Assembly: GCA_022836615.1 (NCBI GenBank)
Contig: MU405235.1
Span: 62,001-126,000 of the forward strand
Reading direction: 5' to 3'
Length of the DNA stretch: 64,000 nucleotides
Source: Annulohypoxylon bovei var. microspora
Lineage: Eukaryota; Ascomycota; Sordariomycetes; Xylariales; Hypoxylaceae
Part shown: positions 1 to 10,669 of the stretch, one piece after another
How positions within the stretch are numbered: the first letter of the stretch is position 1
Layout: each line of letters begins with the position of its first letter
Position numbers and translations under genes: made by a program
The notes under the pieces: generated by a model
Seen by the model: the letters and a program-made list of their open reading frames with translations, nothing else
Told to the model about the DNA's origin: nothing
Database searches by the model: none

Positions 1-60
1 CAATCATTGTCCCCACCCTCCGATCTAGGATCGTGATATTGACATGTGTTCATGCATTAG

Positions 61-2202
61 GACGTCATAAGAGCATACATCCGCCAGTTAGACGAGCAGG
101 TCTGCGCCAACGGCGGCAGCACGCCTTCGGTGCGGGGGCTTCTGGAGCACTACCGTCCTCAGGCTGGCGGCGGGCTCCAGATCGCTCCGTACCCAACGTG
201 CCCAACCTATCCCACGTCGGATGAATTTAGTCCGGAGGAGCTGCAGTCCGGAATCGACGAGGAGAAACTATTTCCATCCATGAGGATGAGACGTCTGGAA
301 GGAGAAGACGACGACAAGCAACGAGTACAGCCGCCCAGCATGCCGAACCATCCTACCCATCTCTCTTACGACCGTCATTCCTCGAGCGGCGACGATGACG
401 AGGATTCGATGGCGCTCATGTCCACGCGGGAGCTCATGGCGCTCGACAAGCGAGCTGCCGAGCTGTCCCTTGCGACGGGGAACATGCGCCTGCAGCCGCC
501 GAGACAGGCGGGGGAACTAGTCGGCCCTAACTACCACATGTCGACCTCCCCCACGCTGCACTATCTGCCTCCTCCGTCCTCGAAGCCGGCCCTCCCGTCT
601 TCGTCGCAGGCCGCTAACGGCGTCGTCGTCGATCAGTCCGTGGCAAACCCACGTTATATCCCGTCGCTGCCTTCGGTCGGCGGTAGTCCGGAGCAGCAGC
701 AAGCGCTCGCACTACAGCCGAGGAGTGCGCATCTGGCGCCCGACAGTCAAGGCCACGTGATCCCCCTCGAGGCGAAGTGGACGAGGATCTCGCGACGGCT
801 AGTATCGCCCGAGGTCCTCGCCGGCGCCGGAGTGCGGTACGAAGCGCGGCCGGCCTTTGTGGCCGTGCTAGGCGAGCTGAGCCGCGAGCAGGTAGCCGAT
901 TTTGCACGACGGACTACCGAGGCCAGGAGTTCGAGACGGCGTCGTTCTAACGCGGCTCTTCCCATTGCTACCGTCGCCGCCGGGAGCGGGGTGAGCGGAA
1001 GAAGGACCGAGGATAAGTACCACCCGGACAAGTACCGAAACTGGAGCGTGATCGAGGAAGAAGACCGCCGGCGGCCACGACGAAAGGGAGACGACAGGAA
1101 CGGCTACGGCACCGAAGACGACGACGACGGTGTGACTTACGTAGTAAACGACCGTACTCGACACCGAAAGGGGAGCACGGCGAGCTCGGTGAGCGCACTT
1201 TACGATTCGAGTGACGATTCGGGCACTTCCGATAGCGAGGTAGATTACGATGGCAAGGATCAAGACCACTACGAGTCCTCGTCGTACTCGCAGTCGTACC
1301 CGCGTTCCAGCTCGCATCTAGATGACTACCATAGCTCCCAACCCCAGAATCTCCGGCGAAGCTCTACAGCACCCTCGACGTCGTCCAATCACGACAACAG
1401 GACGCGGTCCCGGACTAGGGGTAGTATAGATAGCAACGCTACGAATAGGCGTGGGAGCGGCGATAAAAACAACGAAAACAATGAAAACAACAAGAGCACC
1501 AAGGCATACCCGTTCATCGTGCCGCCTCCATCCTCCGGCGGGAAAGACAAGAATAAGGACAAGGACGGCGGCGCAGGCACCAGCCCTGCCGCCACCGTAA
1601 AGCCGAAGTCCATCCTGAAGAACAAGAACGATGACCCTCACGTGCGCATCGATCCCACCCCGCAGATTATCGACGAGAGCGCTCGCTCGCTGTCGCGAAG
1701 TCTACCTCCTTACCGGCGAAGCGAGCGAGAACGGAGAGAGAGGGACAAGGATCGAGAACGGTCCAGAGACAGGACTAGGGACAAAGACAGGGACAGGGAA
1801 AGGGATCGCAACCGCGACCACGATCGAGAGAAGAGATATCGATCAGACCGATACCTGGACAGGGAACCAGAAAAAGAACGGCATTCCGACCGCGACCGGG
1901 GAGAGCGTCACCGAGACAAGGAATACCATTCGCACCGCGGTCGCGATGACGGCAGGGAAGAGTACTCAGATCGCCATCGCCACCGCAGCCGCAGCCGCCG
2001 ATACCACGGCGGCGGCACGTCAAGCACGTCGAGGAGAACCCGGGATCGCGACTACCACGACGATCACTACACCAGCAGTAACGGCCGGTCTAAGGACGAC
2101 CGCACTTCGAAGAAGAAGGCCCGAGACGAGACGATTCGGGCCGTGGGTCTCGGGGGAGCGGCCGCCGCTATGCTGAGCATGCTGAGCGAGGCGGCGCTGT
2201 AG
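61..2202 (+). CDS. Arg/Ser/Asp-rich disordered protein, C-terminal part
   Basis: The 3' exon of a gene whose 5' exons lie before the window. The frame is open from position 61, directly after a plausible acceptor (ATTAG) with a TTGAC branch-like site upstream, and runs to a TAG at 2200-2202, giving about 713 codons. The first 35 residues look folded (VIRAYIRQLDEQVC, then RGLLEHYRP). The rest is low complexity: Ser/Pro-rich to about residue 230, acidic Asp/Ser stretches, then from about residue 550 a dense RD/RE/RS region (RERDKDRERSRDRTRDKD) like the RS regions of splicing factors. The tail KKARDETIRAVGLGGAAAAM is Ala/Gly-rich and hydrophobic. No catalytic motif is visible. An RNA-processing or nuclear role is only suggested by composition. 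GTG at 130 is in frame but is unlikely to be the start. Confidence 0.6.
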   Translation, partial: DVIRAYIRQLDEQVCANGGSTPSVRGLLEHYRPQAGGGLQIAPYPTCPTYPTSDEFSPEELQSGIDEEKLFPSMRMRRLEGEDDDKQRVQPPSMPNHPTHLSYDRHSSSGDDDEDSMALMSTRELMALDKRAAELSLATGNMRLQPPRQAGELVGPNYHMSTSPTLHYLPPPSSKPALPSSSQAANGVVVDQSVANPRYIPSLPSVGGSPEQQQALALQPRSAHLAPDSQGHVIPLEAKWTRISRRLVSPEVLAGAGVRYEARPAFVAVLGELSREQVADFARRTTEARSSRRRRSNAALPIATVAAGSGVSGRRTEDKYHPDKYRNWSVIEEEDRRRPRRKGDDRNGYGTEDDDDGVTYVVNDRTRHRKGSTASSVSALYDSSDDSGTSDSEVDYDGKDQDHYESSSYSQSYPRSSSHLDDYHSSQPQNLRRSSTAPSTSSNHDNRTRSRTRGSIDSNATNRRGSGDKNNENNENNKSTKAYPFIVPPPSSGGKDKNKDKDGGAGTSPAATVKPKSILKNKNDDPHVRIDPTPQIIDESARSLSRSLPPYRRSERERRERDKDRERSRDRTRDKDRDRERDRNRDHDREKRYRSDRYLDREPEKERHSDRDRGERHRDKEYHSHRGRDDGREEYSDRHRHRSRSRRYHGGGTSSTSRRTRDRDYHDDHYTSSNGRSKDDRTSKKKARDETIRAVGLGGAAAAMLSMLSEAAL

Positions 2203-2426
2203 GATAGTGCCCTTCGCCCGTCAGGTCTGGTGTGCTGGTTAAGTCCAGGGGTTGGTATTTTGGCTAGCGGAAGAAAATATATAGATGGGAAAGCGGTGGG
2301 TTGGATTCGACGAGTTGGATTCGATGAATAGCAAAGCTTCAGCTGCTGTCGTGTCTCGCTCAGGGGGTTTAGGGGTAAGAAACATAAAGAGAAGGAGTGA
2401 AGTTTAAGAAGAAAAAAATGGGAAAA

Positions 2427-2456
2427 GGGAAAGGGAAAGGGAAAGGGAAAGGGAAA
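2427..2456 (+). repeat. (GGGAAA)5 microsatellite
   Basis: Five perfect GGGAAA units, preceded by an imperfect copy, in the presumed 3' UTR of the RS-rich gene. The unit is not the fungal telomere repeat TTAGGG. Confidence 0.85.
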
Positions 2457-2959
2457 GTAAAACATCGGCAATTATGAGATGGACGATGATCACGAAAACA
2501 GTATACTCGTCAAGCAAACAGATTCGCTTGTGTTAGGGTATGGCTATCCAGCTAGGTAGCCAACCAGTCCGCTAGTTGAGCTCCGGGGTATCACATGTCC
2601 TTCGTTCGTTCTGGACGGATTTTGGACAGGTCTTCTCTCGTTTTATCTTCTAGCCTTCGGGATTAATGGTAAATCAATGAAGTCTGCAAGTGTTGTTTGG
2701 AAGTAGGAGGAACAGAACGACGGCGGATTACTTGTAGTGTGTTATCGATACCCAATAGAGTCAAACGATTATCTATCTTCCAGATAGAGAGCAAACCATG
2801 TACGAATAATTCAAGACTCGGAACTCCTGACTTGTGCCTAGCCCATGTGCGCTCATGTGCGCTCATGTGCGCCTATTCCGTGTAGACACTGGTACAGACT
2901 GGTTGGAATAAATTGGTATAAAATACGATGTATTTAAGTCATCTAACCCTCGCCTGACT

Positions 2960-3002
2960 TAGGTAGGTTGGTACCCAGGTAGGTTGGTACCTGGGTAGGT
3001 AC
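2960..3002 (+). repeat. TAGGTAGGTTGGTACC tandem repeat
   Basis: Two and a half imperfect units built on AGGTAGGTTGGTACC. It belongs to the same TAGG/TACC sequence class that recurs through the spacers of this window. Confidence 0.75.
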
Positions 3003-3137
3003 TCGGTTGACTGGGCAGTCTCCAGTTTCTCGTGGAGCCGCAGACACCTATTTAAGTACATGCCGTTCAAAATCCTTGGTTTTACACCTTATTATTCATC
3101 TCATGACCGGTTCGTCAAATAGGTATATACAATATCA

Positions 3138-5945
3138 TCATCGCTTCTTCGTACCTCTTCTCGTCGAAGATCTTTGCGCATTACGACCTAACCCCGCGTC
3201 GTTCTTCAGGCTTGCCAAGGAGACTTTCTCTTGATCTGGCTTGCCGTCGCCCAAGCTATGCTGCTTGCTGATGCGACCTAAGACGGTAGCCCGGTGTTGC
3301 CGAGCCTCGGATTTGTCATATTCGAGCTGCGTCGCGCGCGGCGGGCTGTCGCCGTCCCCCGTCGCTTGGTTGCTGTCGTCGTTTTGTTCCATCATCATCT
3401 TGTCCAGAAATCCGAAAGAATCCGTCGCGGTCTGGGCCGAGTCCAGGCGAGACGCTATGGACTCGGTTCTCCTAGAATTGGACTTCGAACAGCTGATGTG
3501 CGTTGAGGATTCCGCGCTCGCGCTTGACGTCGCCGAGACGTTGCTTGCGGCGCGGCCGAGGATCTCGCGTCTTCGACGTTGCTGCCCTGGCGCTATCTGC
3601 GGCTTCGCGCCGTCGCTTTCCTGAACCGTCCCGTCGCGAGACACGAGGGAGGTCAGCCGCTTCGACATTTCGCGCTCTGTCGCCTTAGCTCGCTCGGCCT
3701 GCCGCTTCCGCTCTTCTTCCTCCTTGTTTGCGGAATCGTCTTTCTCTTCTACCGGGTAGATAGGGGTATCAGAATCGTCACCGCCGTCGGAGTCCCCTAT
3801 TTCGCCTCCGGTAGGGAAGCGTTTCAGTTTTCGCGGCGCGGGAGCTGTCTTCTGCGGAGATGGAGACTTGTTCAAGTCATTCGACGTCATTTCTGACAGC
3901 GGTCCGGGGGTAGTTGTAAGATCGGGGTTTACGTCCTCTGCTTGATGGGTAGGGGCCGTCTCGTAGTCGGTCTCGTTAGTCGCCTGCTCTTGCACGTCGG
4001 CGTCTTGGAGCATAGGCGTATCGTCGTCGAATGCGGTCATGTCGATTCCATGTTTCATGACTGATGCGGATGCTGGTGCTGGTGCTGGTGCTGGTGCTGA
4101 TGCTGATGGTCTTGCCTTAGGAATTTTCTTGTGCGCGGGCTCTGATCTTGATCTTGTAGCATTATCCTTTTCCTTATTCTTGGGGGCCTCGCGCTCTACG
4201 GCCACCTTCTGGGCGAGTTCCTTGAACAGGAAGTCCGCCCACGGTACGAGACAACCCGTCGTTATACACTGCCATAACCAGTCGGCGCTGACAACCGGAA
4301 TCTTCGAAGATACGGCAAAATCTAGTTTCTGCTTCCTTACTTCGCCGAGAGAGGGACAGACTAGCAGTGAGCATTGGGAATTTAGCCGCTCGGAATACTT
4401 CGCGCCGAGTTGGGTAATGGCCTTTTCTACCTGGTTCAGCTGCTCGTTCCTGAAACCAGCAGTACATACTGCTAAGTCTCGAAATCCTTCGATAGGAAAC
4501 TGCGGAAATGGCTGTCCTAACACGTGATCGTTCGGCTGAAAAAGCGTCTTGTTATGTACACATCTCTCGATATAAAATTCGGTGACGATGTGCATCCCTT
4601 CCCGGAGCTCGGGGTGAGAGTCGGGTTGGGAGGTCTGGGGGACGATAAGATAGCGTCGATCCGATGGTTCGCTATGGCTAGACGAGGCCGCATCTTCGAT
4701 AGACCGCGATACCTGCCCGTCGTGAGATGAGATATGATGACCCAAAATTTCCTGCTTATTCCGAGGGAAGCCGTGGACGTAGAAGCGGCAGGAGGAGAAG
4801 ACGCCGCTGTTAGCTGGTTGAACGTGACTCGGCTGCGCGAGCTGCGGAATGTCAACGCCGGGAGTAGCCGAGTCGGTTGAGTGTAAATTGGGGGGCATGC
4901 TGGGCATGCTAGTAGACGGGTCATCGGCGCCGGTGGCGATCACTGATTTGGATAGGTCGGTCGACGATTGCTTGACGAGGATATCACCCCAGAGGTTGTC
5001 TTTCTGGCTGGTGAGTTTCATGCTCGCGGTCTTCCTTAATTTCCTCCGACCATCGTCAGCGGACGGGCCAGCCGCGCCGTCGCGCGACCTCTTGCCTAGG
5101 GAAGCACCCCGCTTCAGGTCTCTTCTTATCCACGCTTCTTTTCCCCGTTCTTCGATAGGTAACGTCGGATCGTAGCACTCCTCGTTGAGGATCATGCCTC
5201 GCTCGACACTGTCGTGCAGCCACTCGATAGAGACGGTCCTTATCCCCCACTTCCGCGCGGCAACATACTTCTTCCCTTCGGGCCTGCTGACGATGAGATG
5301 GGTGACGTGTCTGGAGAGGTCGCCGACGTAATCACCGCCGTTTGTCTTAACCTTGGCTTCGATCGTGGTCCGCATCTCGTCTTCTCTGGTCAGCCTTCAA
5401 GTTATAGGAGAGGTAGGGGCCTACTAAGTAGGCGAGCAGATAACCTACTGTCCTCGAAGCCGGTCAGGCAGCATATCAGCCTTAGCCTCTCCCTTTGTTC
5501 CTCGACCGGGCTTTTGGGAATGCCGCCACCCGTTTCGAACGTCTTCAACTTCCAAGTATTTTCCAGGGCGGCGAAATCGAAATCGGTATCCTCCAGCCAC
5601 AGCTCTCGCACTGCTTCGACCCAGCCAGCAGTCATGGGCTTAATGTCGGGCCTCTCCCTTGCGACATGGCGATACTTTGCCGTGTCGTAGTCTCCGACGA
5701 TTAGGTGGGTGACATCCGGCGTGAGGTCGTACTTGTGAATACCGCCTAGATCTACGGTTCGTTGCGCAATTTCGGTCTAGATAGTAGGTAGTAGTAGTAC
5801 AATTAGTCAAGATAGTCTCAGCATAGGCTTGATCGAGGTACCATACACGCAGGTCTGCCTCGATACTAGTACAGCAGAGTACGAGACCTTGAAAAGGTTT
5901 AGACGGGTCAAATTGCCTATCCGGCGCTGGAGAAGACTCTATCAT
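3138..5945 (-). CDS. dpb11: DNA replication/checkpoint scaffold with four BRCT domains (Dpb11/Cut5/TopBP1 family)
   Basis: Scaffold expected to bind phosphorylated Sld2/Sld3-type partners at replication origins and to activate the ATR/Mec1 checkpoint; nuclear (family knowledge). Three exons: 5945-5847, 5776-5449 and about 5383-3138, about 890 aa. Domains seen: BRCT1 at about residues 16-110 (PFQGLVLCCTSI, DVTHLIVGDYDTAKYRHVA, MTAGWVEAVRELW); BRCT2 at about 122-205 (LICCLTGFED, HVTHLIVSRPEGKKYVAA, SIEWLHDSVERGM); BRCT3 at about 338-440; BRCT4 at about 442-535 (AVCTAGFRN, VVSADWLWQC). The C-terminal third is disordered and carries an Ala-Pro/Ala-Ser repeat. Two BRCT pairs plus a tail is the yeast-type layout. 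The start is the only ATG ahead of BRCT1 after an in-frame stop. The second intron has two nearly equal choices (GTAGGT at 5448 with AG before 5383, or GTTATC at 5444 with CAG before 5385). Confidence 0.92.
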
Positions 5946-6833
5946 CTCTTCGGGAGTTTCAATAGTTTTCAGTGGTAACAAGGCATTGTAGCAAGGTGCA
6001 TGGATGTTCTGCGGTTTGTTCTTTGGTCTGTATTGTAAATGTATGGAATATTATAAATGTAAGGTGGGAATTCTAGATCGACAAGTACGTACATATTAAC
6101 CTAGCAGTCTAGGCGCGTCAACTCTAGAAAGTTTAGAAAGTGGAGTCGCGTCAAACAGTTTAAAGTGAAGAATGTGGACCTTCGTCGCGTGTGGCTTTAA
6201 AGTACGTACTTATTGTAATGTTGTCATTTGATTGGTTGAAATTCTCCGTTTTCACCCCAATCAACGGTTGTGGAGCTATCGGGTTTACGGAGATAGTGGG
6301 GCTGCCATGATAATAACTTTTTTATAAGGACTACAGCAACGCCTAGGTACCATTGGCCGTGAGACTTAGGGGGCTGTCCGGCTGGTGTCAGTACCGGGCT
6401 GCAGTGTCAGTACCGGACTCCAGTGTCCACAGCGGAGGAGTTCATTGCCCATACCTGGTACAGGTCTCACAATTATCATTTTGCAATTCAACTCCCCGTT
6501 CCGACGAGGCAGCACCTAGGGTTCGTCCTAGCCGGCCAGCTCAGCGGCCGTGAAGACAGCCGCGTGAGACGGTCGTATCGAACAAGCCTCACGATTAATT
6601 TACAATCTTTTCGTCGCTTTCCCAGTGTCGTTATCTAAATTTGCCGGCTCCGAAAGGACAGACTCCGTACAAGAGCTTAGGACGAAGTATGGAATCAAAT
6701 TCTACCGCAAAGCCTGCAGTACTATATCCTACAACAATAGAGGACGATAATGAAATACTGACCACGCAACGCACACCTTCACCATTCTTTTCCTTGAACA
6801 AACCTAACTGTTGGTCTCTTCTATCTATTCATC
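5946..6833. other. Intergenic, no gene seen
   Basis: About 0.9 kb between the Dpb11 5' end and the 3' end of the next minus-strand gene. It should hold the Dpb11 promoter: minus-strand ATTGG/CCAAT-like sites lie near 6228-6240. Short open frames at 6353-7024 show no family features. Confidence 0.5.
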
Positions 6834-7223
6834 TTACCGCCATTTTTGTCTTTTCTCCTGAGCTTTCTTTTTCCCTTCTTTGTCCCACTCGAATAATTCG
6901 ATCTCCTCGAGATTATCGAGTGCCTCTATGGCCCACGACTGGCAGTTCCAAGTGGAGCTCTTGTTGTCAACTGGCGTGGCCTGGATGGCGGCGACGGCCG
7001 TTTCGTGGTCCTCGGAGGCGATAGCTCCAACTTCGATTGATTCCTCGTGCTGAGCGGAGCGTTGGGGTTGCTTGCTGCGAATGGGCTCTTCGACGTAATA
7101 ACCCATACCTCCTTTATCATCACTGACTTGAAGAATGACATCTTCGAGGTCGCTGTTGTGAAGAAAGATTGCCCAGTGGTCGGGATCTCGCTCATCAAAA
7201 GGGCCGTAAATTGCGATACACAT
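6834..7223 (-). CDS. Small fungal protein with a WNCQSW motif, function unknown
   Basis: A 129-residue frame with ATG at 7223 and no intron needed. It starts MCIAIYGPFDERDPDHWAIF, where DPDHWAIFLH resembles a conserved His-containing strand, and later has TPVDNKSSTWNCQSWAIEAL followed by a charged helical tail ending EKRQKWR. I recognise the overall pattern (an HWAIFLH-like block early, a WNCQ-W block late) from small uncharacterised proteins common in plant-associated ascomycetes. A His/Cys pair could suggest a papain-like fold, but that is speculation. No signal peptide or membrane segment is visible. It lies just downstream of the interrupted kinase gene on the same strand. Confidence 0.6.
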   Translation of the reverse strand: MCIAIYGPFDERDPDHWAIFLHNSDLEDVILQVSDDKGGMGYYVEEPIRSKQPQRSAQHEESIEVGAIASEDHETAVAAIQATPVDNKSSTWNCQSWAIEALDNLEEIELFEWDKEGKKKAQEKRQKWR

Positions 7224-7693
7224 GGTTGGCGAAGATACCTACCTATAGACTTTGAGAGGGGTTGGGCAGGATTACAGACGATTGGGCTAGGTGCGAGCGT
7301 GCTTTACCTGGCGAGGCTATGTTGGAGGCATGTTAACCGGGCAAACCGCCGTATCCCGCACCTAGACCGGGGTACGCTTCTTCATTATTGCCGTGCGAAG
7401 ATATCGATCTTAGGTTCCTGCACTAGCAGCCACACTGTTTCGGGGGGCGCGTTTGCGGTCCGTATGTCTGGCCACAGCCTGCATGCGTCGCCCTATTCCC
7501 CAGGCCTTGATTATCATGCGCGCTTACTGCTATGATTAGTTAGTCTATCTGGTCTCTCCCAGGCGCAGACATCGTTCTCTGGAGCCGAAGGGCCTCACAA
7601 TACTAGTGTTTATACCACTAGTATCGATACCAGGAAAGAAATAGCTGAGATAAAGTGATGTGAGTGGTTTTAGTGAAATTGGGCCAGGCACTG
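7224..7693. other. Intergenic, no gene seen
   Basis: Spacer between two minus-strand genes. It should carry the promoter of the small WNCQSW gene. A plus-strand open frame at 7047-7535 overlaps that gene antisense and looks like a shadow. Confidence 0.4.
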
Positions 7694-8914
7694 TTACCCG
7701 AGCCAACGGCTGATGAGCAAATCCACCGAAAACTCCACGGGCCATTCTCCGATCGCTTCTGTTGGAAGATACTCGTACCAATCTGCAAGAGAGCCCCGCG
7801 TATCGATGGTTGACAATGCCTTCACGTGTTCCCAATATTCGGGATACCACCCGCTCAGCGCCCAGTCGATGATGCCGGCTACGCGGACCCGCTTCTCCTC
7901 CCCTTCCCCGAGGGCTTCCTCCTTGTCCATCTCATATTTGACCATGATATTTCGAGGATGTAAGTCGCCATGCGTCATGACTATGCGATGGTTTTCCTTC
8001 ATAAGTTTGCGAATAATCCTAGTCCACGCGGTAACTGACTTGCGGGAGTCAAAGCAGAGGAAGTCGTCGAACTCTGCCTCGCTGTGAACTTGCCTCTTGC
8101 AAACACGCTCCAGCCTTCTCAGATCCTTACAAGTAGCTGACTTGAAGCTGCCTATCTTCCGTGTACCTTCCTCTGTCCTACGTGGCCCTAGGACGTCCGA
8201 ACGTAGATCGGAGAAGATTTTGTTTGGCTGTTTCTGAATAGATGACTTCTGCGATGTTGAAAGCTGTGGTCATATTGTTTCAAGCGTGTCGCCTTTGGCT
8301 CGGGTCATGCAGATATACGTCCGGCGACCCGAAACCAGTGAGCCTGAAAATGTCGGCGACGGGACGGAAGGGGCATGCGTATTGACGTATTGCAAATTAG
8401 TGATCTCGTCGTTGTCAAGGGAAGAGCCGATCTTGACTACCGTGGACGGGCTGAGGCCGACGACAAAGGTATCGTGGAGTTTCCAAAGCACTTGGCCCGC
8501 GTTAATAGCTCGATTTAAGCTTGAGACGAGTTCATGCTCTGCGTCTGGAGATGCGACATCCGCCCCACTGCTCATGAGCTCGCCAAAGGGATGCGTGATA
8601 TTGTAGTCGCTGCTTACCAGCAACTCGTGGTTTGCGGTGTCAGAGGTCTGGGGCCCGCCGTTGTTATCATCACTCTTACTCTTGTTCGAGTTGGATGAGG
8701 CTGTCTTTTGCCGTGCTAATCGAGTAAGACTTTCGCGAAGCTTTGGATAGGAGATGACCTGCTGCCGCAAGAGGTCTGCGATATCCGCGGATGGATTTTC
8801 CTTGAGCTTGGATGTAAACCGGTTCAGAGTAATGGTATTGGCAAGTCTCTGGGCTTTATCGAGGTCGTCATCTTTTGGAACATGAGCTTGATCGCTTTTC
8901 GGTAGACTCCCCAT
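7694..8914 (-). pseudogene. APH/choline-kinase-fold phosphotransferase interrupted by one UGA codon
   Basis: A 407-codon frame runs from ATG at 8914 to 7694 with exactly one internal stop, TGA at 8272-8270 (codon 215). I read every codon between 8269 and 8003 and found no other stop and no frame change. Upstream lies the N-lobe (STVVKIGS, then ICMTRAKGDTLETI). Downstream lies the C-lobe, with the catalytic loop THGDLHPRNIMV (Asp317, Asn322) and the DFG-like GIIDWALSGWYPEYWE (Asp350). In this fungal family the residue after GDTLE(T/S)(I/V) is usually Trp, so TGG to TGA is the simplest reading. It could be a recent pseudogene, a strain polymorphism, a sequencing error or stop readthrough. The substrate is unknown; relatives are annotated as aminoglycoside or small-molecule kinases without proof. 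Confidence 0.8.
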
Positions 8915-9475
8915 GGTTTCCTGCCGGCTTGTTGATGTTGGTTACGACGAAGGGGGGGATTGGGTCCTAGTTTTAATGAAATAAATGAAGCTTTAGGTAC
9001 TTTTATTATTTTTAAGGCAATGTTAAGTCCGCTGTATACCTCATGTCGTAGGTTTCGGTCGCTGTATGCGCCCCCTATATTCGCCCCCCGCGTACAAAAC
9101 CCCATAGGTACTTATATACACTCGTAATCAGCCGTTTCTCCCCGTTCAATTCCAGGTCAAATTTCTTATAATTATATATTCAGATTCATCTCGTTAAGCG
9201 CTTTCGAATGAGCCTGGTTGAATCTCGTACGGATTGTTACGTGGCTGGCAAATCAGGTTGAAAGCTGGGTGCATCTAGAAGTTGTTTATCAAGGCCACAA
9301 ATTATCCCTACCTAGGTACTAGGTAGGTAGTTATTTAAATAAAGTGCCTTTTCTTAATCGAAACATCAAATCGATAGGGGAAAAAGTTAGCACAATAACC
9401 CGAGTTAAAACTCAGTCACAACTTCAAGTCTCGTTAAACATTTAAGTGAATACTTCTTCTTAATTCATTTGCAAG
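8915..9475. other. Divergent promoter region
   Basis: About 560 bp separates the kinase pseudogene (minus) from the thioesterase-like gene (plus), so both promoters should be here. It contains the palindromic spacer motif CCTACCTAGGTACTAGGTAGG at 9308-9328. No gene is evident. Confidence 0.45.
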
Positions 9476-10381
9476 ATGGACGGTGAAACCCCTCCGTCGA
9501 TATCTTCGGCTAGTAATTTCGGGCCTACTCACGTCGTAGAGCCGACAACGCGACACACTCACACGGCAATTCTGCTACACGGACGAGGAGGCACAGGCGA
9601 AGACTTTGCCGAAGAGCTGTTGGATTCCATCGGGCTTACAGAGGAGACCGTGGCGCAGAGGCTGCCAGCTTGGCGATGGGTCTTTCCCTCCTCTAAGCAG
9701 CTATGGAGCACGACATTCGAAGAAGAACTCCCTGCTTGGTTTGAGGCGCACTCCTTGACGGACGTTACCGCAAGACAAGATCTTCAGCTTCCCGGGATCC
9801 GTGAATCCGTTCAGCATCTGCGCGCGATCCTAAACGACGAGATAGTCAGACTTGATGGTAGTGCAGATCGCGTTGTCTTGGGAGGCATTAGCCAGGGGGC
9901 CGCTATTGCGATATGGGTCTTGTTATGTCGAGACATTCCCGCCAGACGGCTAGGCGCCTTTGTAGGGGCGAGCACGTGGCTCCCATTCGCCGCCAACGTC
10001 GAGAGCTTTCTTAGCCCGTCTGCGATAAGCCACGATCGTAACCCACGCAGCACCAGCTTAGCTAGCAGCGAAGCAGACTCTTTCGTGGAAGGCATGATGG
10101 GGGCGCTTCGACGCACCCTACCTGATCCGAGTGTTCGGCGGCCTTTTCTGTCTACGCCCGTATTCTTGGGTCATGGTACTGACGACGCGTATGTTGACAT
10201 TGAGCTCGGACGGCAGGCCAGACATGTACTCACCCAAATCGGATTTGAAGTTGAATGGAGGGAATATGATGGTGCTGATCAAGAGGGACACTGGCTGAAG
10301 GTGCCCGAGGAAGTCGATGGTATCGTTCATTTTCTCAGTACTTGCGTGCTCGGCAACATTTGCGCATGTGATCCTGTGTGA
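9476..10381 (+). CDS. Alpha/beta-hydrolase, acyl-protein thioesterase/phospholipase-carboxylesterase family
   Basis: A single-exon 301-aa protein, probably cytosolic (no signal peptide). It shows the family order: an early strand with HTAILLHGRGGTGEDFAEELL (oxyanion region), RWVFPSSKQLWS, then the nucleophile motif GGISQGA (Ser139), HGTDDAYV (Asp237) and EGHW (His272), a complete Ser-Asp-His triad. At 301 aa it is longer than a classical acyl-protein thioesterase (about 230 aa). The extra length comes from an N-terminal leader and an insert at about residues 175-222 (SPSAISHDRNPRS). This longer form is common among fungal phospholipase/carboxylesterase paralogues of unknown substrate. The start lies in a good context (AAGATGG) after a long AT-rich leader. 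Confidence 0.85.
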   Translation: MDGETPPSISSASNFGPTHVVEPTTRHTHTAILLHGRGGTGEDFAEELLDSIGLTEETVAQRLPAWRWVFPSSKQLWSTTFEEELPAWFEAHSLTDVTARQDLQLPGIRESVQHLRAILNDEIVRLDGSADRVVLGGISQGAAIAIWVLLCRDIPARRLGAFVGASTWLPFAANVESFLSPSAISHDRNPRSTSLASSEADSFVEGMMGALRRTLPDPSVRRPFLSTPVFLGHGTDDAYVDIELGRQARHVLTQIGFEVEWREYDGADQEGHWLKVPEEVDGIVHFLSTCVLGNICACDPV

Positions 10382-10669
10382 GACTGTGAGTTACAACGTA
10401 AGTGCCCTAGCCACGCGAGCCCCTGTATCGGCTAACAGCGAGAAAGTCGCGATCAACGGGCAGCAGTGGGATGAGCTGAGGTAGCGTTGGTCCTGAACGA
10501 TAGGTAGGGGGTAACATGCTAGGAAGGGGAGAAATTCTTGGCAGCTAGAATGATAGCAGATTAATAGAACATTTTAAGAGTTGTTTTAGCTCTCTACGTG
10601 AAGGACTCGATGGTTCCCGTCGTTCTTGTGGAGCGGGTGTAGAAGGAGGAACCCTTCGTGGTGGAAAAT

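Larger units (their letters stand above)
2203..3137. other. Intergenic, convergent 3' regions
   Basis: Lies between two convergent genes, so it should hold both 3' untranslated regions. It contains a GGGAAA microsatellite (2427-2456), a GCTCATGTGC direct repeat near 2850 and a TAGG-rich tandem repeat at 2960-3002. Open frames here are short and carry no recognisable protein. Confidence 0.6.

Noticed and set aside
868..1317. Long minus-strand open frame inside the RS-rich gene
   Set aside because: Antisense shadow of biased Arg/Asp/Ser codons; hydrophobic low-complexity translation with no family.
2427..2456. Telomere-like GGGAAA repeat
   Set aside because: The unit is not TTAGGG, it is short and lies between ordinary genes, so it is a simple microsatellite.
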